Positions 1 to 5,638 of a DNA stretch of 5,638 bases are shown here, piece by piece. The stretch comes from Chloroflexota bacterium (GTDB taxonomy: Bacteria; Chloroflexota; Dormibacteria; Dormibacterales; Dormibacteraceae): assembly GCA_005880175.1 (NCBI GenBank), contig VBJR01000313.1:1-5638 (forward strand), given 5' to 3'. The translations under genes and the position numbers were made by a program. Every line of letters begins with the position of its first letter. The first letter of the stretch is position 1. The notes under the pieces are model-generated. The model was given only the letters and a program-made list of their open reading frames with translations. It was not told where the DNA came from and searched no databases.

Positions 1-680
1 AGCACCGCGCGCTCGGCCAGGTAGTGCTCCCGCAGCGCGTCGGACGTGAAGCGGCGGAAGTCGAGCCGCTGCGTCGGATTGCGGACGTACGGCGCCAGGC
101 GGGGCGGCAGCACCTCGTCCCACTCCGCGTACCGCTGGCTCCAGAACGCGGTGCCCCAGGCCTCGTTGAGCGTCTCCACGGTGCCGTAGCGGCGCCGCAG
201 CCAGCTCCGGAAGTACGCGGCCGTGACGTCGCAGTAGCACGTCGGGCCGAGCTCGTTGCCCACGTGCCACGCCACCAGCGCCGGGTGCGCCCCGTACCGC
301 GCGGCCAGGTCCTCGACCAGCGCCAGCGCGCGCTCCCGGTAGACCGGCGAGGAGGGGCAGAACTGGTTGCGGGCGCCGTAGAGCAGCCGGTGGCCGGCCT
401 CGTCGACGGGCAGCGTCTCGGGCCAGCGGTGGCCCAGCCAGGGCGGGGGAGAGGCGGTCGGCGTGGCCAGGAACACGCCGATGCCGGTGGCCTGGAGCAG
501 GTCGAGCACGCGGTCGAGCCAGCCGAAGTCGCGCTCGCCCGGCCGCGGCTCCAGCCGCGCCCAGGAGAAGACGCCGGCGGTGACGACGGAGACGTCCGCC
601 TCGCGCATGAGGCGGACGTCCTCCTCCCAGGTCTCCTCCGGCCACTGCTCCGGGTTGTAGTCCCCGCCGAAGCGGATCAG
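1..680 (-). CDS. GH42 beta-galactosidase, N-terminal part (runs off left edge)
   Basis: Retaining glycosidase that releases terminal beta-galactose; with no signal peptide it should act in the cytoplasm, probably on imported xyloglucan oligosaccharides. 226 residues are visible. Family signatures, in order: FGGDYNPEQWP at 4-14, GVFSWARLEP at 36-45, FCPSSPVYRE at 107-116, and HVGNELG at 139-145, in which E143 is the expected acid/base. The nucleophile Glu lies beyond the window. The reading frame has no ATG, GTG or TTG before the conserved FGGDYNPEQWP motif, nor in roughly 120 bases upstream; the first ATG is codon 25 and would remove that motif. CTG at 680-678 sits 7 bases after a perfect GGAGG and overlaps the GH74 stop as CTGA, so I choose it as start; the homologous start is normally MxRFGGDYNPEQW. 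Of the zinc-cluster cysteines known in Thermus A4 GH42, C108, C148 and C150 are present but the fourth position is Thr153. Family call is very secure; natural substrate is inferred from the neighbours. Confidence 0.95.
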   Translation of the reverse strand, partial: MIRFGGDYNPEQWPEETWEEDVRLMREADVSVVTAGVFSWARLEPRPGERDFGWLDRVLDLLQATGIGVFLATPTASPPPWLGHRWPETLPVDEAGHRLLYGARNQFCPSSPVYRERALALVEDLAARYGAHPALVAWHVGNELGPTCYCDVTAAYFRSWLRRRYGTVETLNEAWGTAFWSQRYAEWDEVLPPRLAPYVRNPTQRLDFRRFTSDALREHYLAERAV

Positions 681-2938
681 TCGCCGTCCTCCGCGCCAGG
701 GCGGATGTCGCCGTACACCGTGCCCAGGCCGTTGGTGGCCATGTACACGCGGCCGTAGATCCGCGGGTCGCCGCTGATCGCCTGGTTGGTGGACGCGAAC
801 TGGTGCTGGGCGTCGGTGATCTTCACCCAGCTCCGGCCGGCGTTGTCCGAGCGGAACACCGCGTGGACGCCGCCGACGATCGCGCTCGAGAACAGCGCCG
901 GGTACGAGCGACCGGGGGCCGCCTTCCCGAACCCGATGTCGCTGGCCATCGTGACGCTGGCGAGCTTCGTGAACGTCGCGCCGCCGTCGGTGGAGTGCCA
1001 CAGGCCGGCGGGACCGCCCGCGTCGCCGGGGTCGCCGGCCAGCCAGACGTCGCCCGCCCGGCCCGGCGTGGCGTTGATCCTGGCCGACACCGACAGCCCG
1101 GACGCGGCGCTGGCGGCGAACGTGGCGCCGCCGTCGCTGCTGACGAAGAACATCCCGCTCGCGAACCCGTAGAACCGCATCGGGTCCACCCGGTCGGCGC
1201 GCACCGACACGACCGGGGCGCCCTGCGGGCTCCACACCACGCGGCCGCCGTCCGCCGCGGCCGCGATCGTCCCCGCCTGGTCGCCCGCCGGCGCGCCGGC
1301 CGCCGGGCTCCACGTCACGCCGCCGTCCGTCGAGACGCCGACCGGGGACGCGCCGCCGGCCGGGAACCCGGTCCGGACGACGAAGCTGGGGCGGGCCCCG
1401 GCGAAGTCCAGGCTCGACGTGGTGGACGCGATCGGGTTGACGAACATCTCCTGCGGCGTCTGCCGCAGGTTGTCGTACCGGAAGCCGCCGATGTCACCGA
1501 GCGCGGTGATCAGGTGGGAGCCGGTGGGCGGGCTGATCACGTCCTGGACCGCCGTCTCCTCGACGCCGGCCGCCGCGACCGACACGTGCATCAGGGCGCC
1601 GCTGTCCCAGTTGGTCAGGTCGCTGATGCCGAAGATGGTGGCGCCCGTGCCGTAGAAGAGGCGGTTCGAGTTGAACGGGTCGATCGCCAGCGCGCTGACC
1701 ATCCAGCCCAGCTTGACCTGGGGCGAGGGCGGCGCCGGGTCCTTGACGCCGAAGTCCAGCCAGGGCGCCCTCGACGCGTCCATGACGTAGTGGAGGTCGC
1801 GGTTGGGATAGTCCAGCCAGTCCCAGATCCGCTTCCACGTGGCGCCGCCGTCGGTCGTGCGGAAGAAGATCGTGTCGGGGAACCAGGAGTTCAGGGCCGC
1901 GACGACGATCGTGTCGGGGTGCTGGGCGTCGATCGAGAGGCCGCCGTAGCCGAAGAAGTCGTTGGCGGTGTCCGTCGAGGGCACCGGGCTGATCCGAGTC
2001 CACGCTCCGGTGGTGGTGCTCAGCTTCCAGACGTCGCCGCTGGTGCCGTCGAACGGCCCGGCGCCGTTGCTGAAGCTGATGACCAGCTGGCCGTTCACCA
2101 GCACGCCGTGCTGGGGCAGGAAGCCGACCGGCTGGCCGGGCACCGCCGCCCACGTGGCGCCGCCGTCCGTGCTGCGCCAGATGCTGGGACCGGTCTTCGT
2201 CGCGACGCCGACGAAGATGGTCCGGCTGGGGTGGCCGCGCGAGCCGCTGGTCGGGTCGAACGCCTGCCAGACGATGCCGTCGGGGTCGCCGGCGTAGATG
2301 TTGCCGGGCTGCTCGACGTAGTCGCCGACGGCCGTGAAGCTGGTCACCTGGCTCCACGTGGCGCCGAAGTCGGTGCTCCGCCACAGGCCGTTGCCGCTGC
2401 GGGCGCCGAAGTAGACGACCGCGTCGTCGTTGGGGTCGATGTTCAGGCGCTCGCCCATCGACCGGCCGGGCATGTTGCCGCCGTTCTTGAACGGCAGCAT
2501 CGTGGTCCTGAACGTCCGGCCCTGGTCGGTCGAGCGCATGATCGCGCCGTTCTGGCTCGTGAACACGTTGGTGTACGTGCCGACCGCCAGCAGCAGGCGG
2601 TTCGGGTTCACCGGGTCGGTGGCGACGCTCTCGACGCCGCTCAGGTTCCAGTTGTCGGCGCTGGTGCCGTTCAGCAGCTGGATCCAGCGGCCCGCGCGCT
2701 GGTCCCAGCGGTACGCGCCGCCGATGTCCGTCCGCGCGAACGCCAGGCCGGGCTGCTTCGCGTTGAACACGATGCCGGGGACGTAGCCGCCGCCGCCGCC
2801 CGTGACGGCGTCGTGCCAGACGTACGGCGCGGTTCCGCCGCCCTCGCGCTCCGCCGAGGCGGGCACGCCGGCCAGCGCGGCGCCGCTCGCCAGCACCCCG
2901 GCCAGCGCGAGCAGCAGCGCCCTTCTCATCGCTCGCAT
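677..2938 (-). CDS. Secreted GH74 xyloglucanase
   Basis: Endo-acting, inverting glycosidase family that cuts the beta-1,4-glucan backbone of xyloglucan outside the cell. The 753 residues form a Sec signal peptide (n-region arginines, hydrophobic 7-24, likely cleavage after ASA at 29) and a two-propeller catalytic domain; no linker or carbohydrate-binding module follows, so the protein is a bare catalytic unit. TGGGGGYVPG (46-55) and ARTDIGGAYRWD (68-79) are hallmark GH74 sequences. D71 matches the catalytic base and D482 in GDIGGF (481-486) the catalytic acid. Asp-box (BNR) repeats of the form S/T-x-D-x-G-x-T-W/F recur near 136, 187, 255, 360, 536, 600, 648 and 696. A Trp pair typical of processive members reads W352-F353 here. 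The start at 2938 follows GAGGGAG; Met4 nine bases later is a possible alternative. The gene begins 33 bases after the permease stop and ends in a CTGA overlap with GH42. Endo versus exo mode cannot be read from sequence alone. Confidence 0.96.
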   Translation of the reverse strand: MRAMRRALLLALAGVLASGAALAGVPASAEREGGGTAPYVWHDAVTGGGGGYVPGIVFNAKQPGLAFARTDIGGAYRWDQRAGRWIQLLNGTSADNWNLSGVESVATDPVNPNRLLLAVGTYTNVFTSQNGAIMRSTDQGRTFRTTMLPFKNGGNMPGRSMGERLNIDPNDDAVVYFGARSGNGLWRSTDFGATWSQVTSFTAVGDYVEQPGNIYAGDPDGIVWQAFDPTSGSRGHPSRTIFVGVATKTGPSIWRSTDGGATWAAVPGQPVGFLPQHGVLVNGQLVISFSNGAGPFDGTSGDVWKLSTTTGAWTRISPVPSTDTANDFFGYGGLSIDAQHPDTIVVAALNSWFPDTIFFRTTDGGATWKRIWDWLDYPNRDLHYVMDASRAPWLDFGVKDPAPPSPQVKLGWMVSALAIDPFNSNRLFYGTGATIFGISDLTNWDSGALMHVSVAAAGVEETAVQDVISPPTGSHLITALGDIGGFRYDNLRQTPQEMFVNPIASTTSSLDFAGARPSFVVRTGFPAGGASPVGVSTDGGVTWSPAAGAPAGDQAGTIAAAADGGRVVWSPQGAPVVSVRADRVDPMRFYGFASGMFFVSSDGGATFAASAASGLSVSARINATPGRAGDVWLAGDPGDAGGPAGLWHSTDGGATFTKLASVTMASDIGFGKAAPGRSYPALFSSAIVGGVHAVFRSDNAGRSWVKITDAQHQFASTNQAISGDPRIYGRVYMATNGLGTVYGDIRPGAEDGD
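688..692 (-). promoter_or_regulatory. Shine-Dalgarno GGAGG that fixes the CTG start of GH42
   Basis: On the minus strand GGAGG is followed by the 7-base spacer ACGGCGA and then CTG. It lies inside the last codons of the GH74 gene. This is the strongest ribosome binding site seen in the window and is the main reason to accept a non-standard initiator for the galactosidase. The arrangement suggests translational coupling, with ribosomes ending at the GH74 TGA restarting at the overlapping CTG. Confidence 0.75.
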
Positions 2939-2947
2939 GTCAGCTCT

Positions 2948-2954
2948 CTCCCTC
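2948..2954 (-). promoter_or_regulatory. Ribosome binding site of GH74
   Basis: GAGGGAG on the minus strand lies 9 bases before the ATG at 2938-2936, inside the 33-base gap after the YtcP-like permease stop. The gap shows no hairpin and no promoter-like pair, so GH74 is probably transcribed together with the permeases. Confidence 0.6.
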
Positions 2955-2971
2955 TTGGGCAGCCGCCGTGG

Positions 2972-3823
2972 CTACCCTTTCACCGCGCCGATGATCACGC
3001 CCTTCGTGAAGTGGCGCTGCACGAAGGGATAGACGATCAGGACCGGGATCACGGCCAGCGTGATGACGGCCATCTTGATGGCCAGCGTCGGCGCGGCCCC
3101 GGTCAGCGAGTTGGCCGCGGCCTGCTGGACGCTGTTCACGCCGGGGATCGGCTGGCCCTGCAGGACGTACGCGCGCAGCACCAGCTGCAGCGGCCACTTG
3201 CCGTTGTCGTTGAGGTACAGGAGGGCATTGAAGAACGCGTTCCAGTAGCCGACGCCGTAGAACAGCGCGATCACGGCCGTCACCGCCCTGGAGAGCGGGA
3301 GGACGATCTCCCGCAGGATGCGGAACTCGCTGGCGCCGTCCAGGCGGGCGCTGTCGATCAGGTCCTGGGGGATGCTGTTCATGAAGAACGACCGCACCAC
3401 CACGACGTTGAAGGCGGCGACCGCGCCGGGCAGGATCAGCGAGGCCAGGAACGTGAGCAGGATGACGAAGAGCAGCGGCCGGTGCGCGAACGAGCTCGGC
3501 CGCGACAGGCCGTACGCCGCCATGACCGTCACCGCCACGCTGAGCGCCGTGCCGACCAGGGTGATGCCGGTGCTGACGATCACGGACCGGGTCACGACGC
3601 CGCCCGAGAACAGGTCCGTGTACGCGCCGAACGTGATGCCGTGGGGGACGATGACCAGGCCGCCCGCGGCGGCGACGGAGGCCTGCGTCGAGATGCTGGT
3701 CAGCACCACGACGTAGAGCGGGAACAGGACGGCCAGCAGGACGAGCACGATCGCCCCCGCCTTGAGCACCTTCTCGGGCGGCGTCGGCTCCTCCATCCAG
3801 ACGGGCCGGATGCGCGTGCTCAT
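2972..3823 (-). CDS. YtcP/LplC-like carbohydrate ABC permease (CUT1), apparently shortened inside
   Basis: Membrane subunit of a sugar or oligosaccharide importer; pairs with the LplB-like permease encoded just upstream. 283 residues. The start at 3823 is chosen because its ATG overlaps the previous stop as ATGA. TM1 is about 20-42 and TM2 about 78-103 (ending MAAYGLSRP, a family signature). The EAA-type cytoplasmic loop IDSARLDGASEFRILREIVLP is at about 156-176; it keeps the DGA core and the LP end, while the EAA itself reads DSA. Then follow LFYGVGYWNAFFNALLYLND (188-207) and a last TM about 250-268, and the C-terminus has the family's PFVQRHFTKGVIIGAVKG. Between LLTFLAS (122-128) and LILPGAV (129-135) the family normally has roughly 20 further residues (a GG(L/M)IP-type stretch and the loop before the next helix). 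Here two membrane segments are run together, leaving about five where six are expected. Family call is secure; whether the protein works is uncertain. Confidence 0.93.
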   Translation of the reverse strand: MSTRIRPVWMEEPTPPEKVLKAGAIVLVLLAVLFPLYVVVLTSISTQASVAAAGGLVIVPHGITFGAYTDLFSGGVVTRSVIVSTGITLVGTALSVAVTVMAAYGLSRPSSFAHRPLLFVILLTFLASLILPGAVAAFNVVVVRSFFMNSIPQDLIDSARLDGASEFRILREIVLPLSRAVTAVIALFYGVGYWNAFFNALLYLNDNGKWPLQLVLRAYVLQGQPIPGVNSVQQAAANSLTGAAPTLAIKMAVITLAVIPVLIVYPFVQRHFTKGVIIGAVKG

Positions 3824-4788
3824 GCCTTGCGGTACACCCCGTCCTGGCCGAAGACGTGCGCCACCTTGTTGGCGACGAGGATCAGGGTCAGCCCGACCAG
3901 CCCCTTGAACAGGCCCGCGGCCGCGGCGTAGGACCAGCCGCCGCGGACGATGCCGGTGTAGTAGACGTACGTGTCCACGACCTCGGCCGTGCTGGCGCCG
4001 ACCGCGTCGTGCTGGAGCAGGTACTGCTCGAAGCCGACCGTTAGCGCGTCGCCGAGGCGCAGGATCAGCAGCAGGACGATGACGGGGCGGAGCGCCGCCA
4101 GCGTCACGTGCCACAGCATCCGCCAGCGGCTGGCGCCGTCCACCGCGGCCGCCTCGTAGAGGTTGGCGTCCACGGTGCTGAGGGCGGCGAGGAAGATGAT
4201 GGTGCCCCAGCCCGCGTCCTTCCACACCTCCTGCGAGGTCACGAGCAGGAGGAACGTGCGCGGGTTGGTCATGATGTCGAACGTCGCCAGGCCGTGCTCC
4301 CGGAGCACCTGGTCGAGGAGGCCGGCGCCGCCCAGCATCTGGCCGAACAGCGCGATGACCAGCACCCACGAGAAGAAGTGGGGCAGGTACACGACGCTCT
4401 GGACGAACGTCTTGAGCCGCTCCCCCAGCAGGCTGTTGAGGAGCAGCGCCAGGCCGATCGGGATGGGGAAGTAGAAGACGAGCTGGAAGGAGGTGATCTG
4501 GAGCGTGTTCAGCACGACGTGCCAGAACGTGGGGTCGCCGAACAGGCGCTGGAAGTTGTCCAGCCCGACGAACGGGCTGTCGGCGATCCCGACGAACGGC
4601 GAGTAGTCCTGGAACGCGATCACGTTGCCGAGCAGCGGGATGTAGTGGAAGACGAGCAGCAGCAGGATCGCGGGGGCCGTGAGGACGATCAGCGGCCAGT
4701 CCCGGCGGAGCTTGGCGCGCCAGCTCATGCCCCGCCGGCGGGTCGCCCGGCCGGCCCGAGCCGCGTCGCGCCGCGCGACGATGCTCAC
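3820..4788 (-). CDS. LplB-like carbohydrate ABC permease (CUT1)
   Basis: First membrane subunit of the sugar importer, 322 residues with six likely membrane helices at about 32-52, 97-120, 131-152, 178-203, 232-249 and 286-308. Family signatures are the RDWPLIVLTAPA entry to TM1, FVGLDNFQRLF (73-83), VVYLPHFFSWVL (132-143), and the ATPase-contacting EAA loop YEAAAVDGASRWRMLWHVTL (211-230), followed by VGFEQYLLQH (251-260). The loop normally ends in LP but here reads LAALRP, so the conserved Pro is Ala231. The start is GTG at 4788, with GGAG at 4802-4799 ten bases upstream; an ATG at codon 21 (4728) directly before the conserved SWRAKLRRDW is the alternative, as the first 20 residues are only Arg/Ala-rich. 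The 3' end overlaps the next permease by ATGA. No ATPase gene is in the window; such systems commonly share an MsmK/MsiK-type ATPase encoded elsewhere. Confidence 0.95.
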   Translation of the reverse strand: MSIVARRDAARAGRATRRRGMSWRAKLRRDWPLIVLTAPAILLLLVFHYIPLLGNVIAFQDYSPFVGIADSPFVGLDNFQRLFGDPTFWHVVLNTLQITSFQLVFYFPIPIGLALLLNSLLGERLKTFVQSVVYLPHFFSWVLVIALFGQMLGGAGLLDQVLREHGLATFDIMTNPRTFLLLVTSQEVWKDAGWGTIIFLAALSTVDANLYEAAAVDGASRWRMLWHVTLAALRPVIVLLLILRLGDALTVGFEQYLLQHDAVGASTAEVVDTYVYYTGIVRGGWSYAAAAGLFKGLVGLTLILVANKVAHVFGQDGVYRKA

Positions 4789-4811
4789 GGCCGCGACGCT
4801 CCAGGCCCGGC

Positions 4812-4827
4812 GGTTTGGCGCCAGACC
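4812..4827. promoter_or_regulatory. Palindromic operator candidate, permease-proximal
   Basis: Reads GGTTTGGCGCCAGACC on the plus strand: a perfect TGGCGCCA core flanked by matching arms with a single mismatched pair (16 bp). It sits 24 bases before the GTG start of the LplB-like permease. The central CG and the size fit LacI-family operators, which often control CUT1 sugar loci; the regulator itself is not in the window, so that assignment is inference. TGGCGCCA is the same core as in the partner site; I saw no other exact copy in the window. Confidence 0.6.
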
Positions 4828-4851
4828 TCCGATTCAGCACACTCTGAAAGG

Positions 4852-4871
4852 GCGATCTGGCGCCAAATCGC
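4852..4871. promoter_or_regulatory. Palindromic operator candidate, distal site
   Basis: A 20-bp palindrome with one mismatched pair (4857/4866) and again TGGCGCCA at its centre. Its 4856-4867 stretch is the exact reverse complement of 4814-4825 in the partner site, and the two centres are 42 bp apart, about four turns of B-DNA, so two bound proteins would lie on the same face. I could not recognise a convincing -35/-10 pair between or beside the sites; any promoter here is inferred only from the arrangement. Confidence 0.6.
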
Positions 4872-4895
4872 GCCCCGGCACCCAGGGTGGGCGGC

Positions 4896-4917
4896 TGGGG
4901 GCACTCTCGTGCCCCCA
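4896..4917 (-). terminator. GC-rich hairpin after the binding-protein gene
   Basis: A perfect 9-bp inverted repeat (TGGGGGCAC with GTGCCCCCA) around a 4-base loop, 22 bases after the binding-protein stop codon. No T-run follows on the minus strand (the next bases are GC-rich), so it is either a tail-less terminator of the kind proposed in actinobacteria or a 3' structure that shields the upstream mRNA from decay. Either would raise binding-protein output relative to the permeases. Confidence 0.6.
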
Positions 4918-4939
4918 TCGCCCGTCACGAGGGCCGCCA

Positions 4940-5638
4940 TCACTTCTTGCTCAGGACGCTCTCGTAGTACTGCTTGTAACGGGTGCCGCCGTTCTGCAGC
5001 CACGCCTGCACCGCCGGCTTCAGGTCGCTCACCGGGGCCCGGCCGTGGATGATGTCCGTCACCTTGTTGTCGAACGCGGTCCCGTTCTGCGAGTTCGGGC
5101 CCTGGGGCTTGAACGCGCTGATGTCCGCCGGCTCCTGGACGTTCAGGCCGTAGAGCGGCGACTTCACCGCGTACTTGACCGAGTCGGCCTGCCAGTGGTA
5201 GCTGTCCCGCACGAAGTCCGGGTACTGCGGCTCGCTGACCGCGTCCGGATTGCCGACCAGGAAGCCGTACGTGAACGTGACCTCCTTCGTGCCCTGGGCC
5301 GTCGGCTGGGGCACGCCGCCCGCGCCGGCCGTCCAGTGGACTCCCTCCACGCCGTACACCCGCAGCGTGTACTCCTCGGTCCCGATCGTCGCCGCGCACC
5401 AGTTGCAGATGCTCAGCAGCTCGTTGATCCGGTCTGACGACAGGTTCTTGTTGAAGAAGCAGTAGATGCCGCCCGGCGTCCCCAGGGACTGGAACGGCGT
5501 GGCCTTGCCGTCGTGGGAGAACAGCGGCCAGGCCTGCATGTTGAACGACGGGTTGTTCGGCCGGTTGCGCTCCACCGCCTCGTGCCAGGCCCCGACGCCG
5601 TCGGTGTAGACCAGCATGCGGCCGCTCTCGAACAGCGT
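4940..5638 (-). CDS. Extracellular sugar-binding protein of the ABC importer, C-terminal part (runs off right edge)
   Basis: Captures the sugar outside the cell and delivers it to the two permeases encoded next. The 232 visible residues are open to the window edge: seven in-frame codons precede the first internal Met, so that Met is not the true start and the lipoprotein signal is not visible. Family evidence is the LplA/LipO-type segment with DRINELLSICNWCAATIG (69-86) followed by TEEYTLRVYGVEGVHW (87-102), normally an NWxAAPFGTEEY...YGVEGVHYT pattern, plus PGGIYCFFNKN (55-65) and a C-terminal helix ending YYESVLSKK. Position directly upstream of LplB- and YtcP-type permeases confirms the role. 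Cysteines at 60, 78 and 81 of the visible part are notable but not diagnostic. The sugar cannot be read from the sequence; xyloglucan oligosaccharides are inferred from the GH74 and GH42 genes. The 151-base spacer after the stop holds the hairpin and paired palindromes. Confidence 0.9.
   Translation of the reverse strand, partial: TLFESGRMLVYTDGVGAWHEAVERNRPNNPSFNMQAWPLFSHDGKATPFQSLGTPGGIYCFFNKNLSSDRINELLSICNWCAATIGTEEYTLRVYGVEGVHWTAGAGGVPQPTAQGTKEVTFTYGFLVGNPDAVSEPQYPDFVRDSYHWQADSVKYAVKSPLYGLNVQEPADISAFKPQGPNSQNGTAFDNKVTDIIHGRAPVSDLKPAVQAWLQNGGTRYKQYYESVLSKK

Noticed and set aside
24..758. Plus-strand open frame opposite the GH42 gene
   Set aside because: Low-complexity Arg/Pro/Val-rich translation and an antisense position to a clear GH42 domain; a shadow frame.
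1836..2367. Repeated GTGGCGCCG-like words in the GH74 gene
   Set aside because: They encode the Gly-Ala-Thr-Trp of successive Asp-box repeats, so the recurrence is explained by the protein repeat.
803..3931. Very long open frame on the plus strand (1042 codons) opposite GH74 and the YtcP-like permease
   Set aside because: Its product is dominated by Arg, Ala, Val, Asp and Gly without any domain, and it lies antisense to strong family matches. Long antisense frames are expected in GC-rich genes with G/C third positions.
4713..4722. TGGCGCGCCA palindrome, resembling the operator core
   Set aside because: It has two extra central bases, lies inside conserved coding sequence (SWRAKL) and lacks the matching flanks of the two spacer sites.
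4879..4889. Small palindrome CACCCAGGGTG in the spacer
   Set aside because: Only 5-bp arms in GC-rich DNA; likely chance and not needed to explain the region.
3824..4918. Upstream extension of the YtcP-like permease frame through the LplB-like gene
   Set aside because: The frame is open but its translation is Arg/Pro-rich and out of frame with the conserved LplB-like protein; the permease begins at the ATGA overlap at 3823.

Overview
The window is clearly GC-rich, with strong G/C bias at third codon positions. Every credible gene is on the minus strand. The mix of genes (an LplA/LplB/YtcP-type sugar ABC transporter without its own ATPase, a secreted GH74 xyloglucanase and a GH42 beta-galactosidase), together with GTG and CTG starts and many 4-base gene overlaps, suggests a soil-type actinomycete. 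I cannot name the genus from the sequence.

In transcription order (right to left) the layout is: (1) 5638-4940, the C-terminal 232 residues of an extracellular sugar-binding protein whose start lies outside the window; (2) 4939-4789, a 151-base spacer with a perfect 9-bp GC hairpin just after the binding-protein stop and then two near-identical palindromes around TGGCGCCA, 42 bp apart; (3) 4788-3820, an LplB-like permease; (4) 3823-2972, a YtcP-like permease joined to it by an ATGA overlap; (5) 2938-677, a complete secreted GH74 endo-xyloglucanase; (6) 680-1, the N-terminal 226 residues of a GH42 beta-galactosidase, which runs off the left edge and appears to start with CTG in a CTGA overlap.

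The genes fit a xyloglucan-use operon. GH74 is secreted and would cut the polymer into branched oligosaccharides. The binding protein and two permeases would import them, using an ATPase encoded elsewhere. GH42, which has no signal peptide, would remove galactose inside the cell. The hairpin between binding protein and permeases probably sets the usual excess of binding protein over membrane subunits, and the paired palindromes look like a repressor-controlled second promoter region.

The least ordinary features are the paired palindromes with their shared dyad centre, the CTG start of GH42, a YtcP-like permease that seems to lack about 20 residues between two membrane segments, and a Pro-to-Ala change in the EAA loop of the other permease. 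I found no RNA gene, CRISPR array, insertion sequence or wholly new system.
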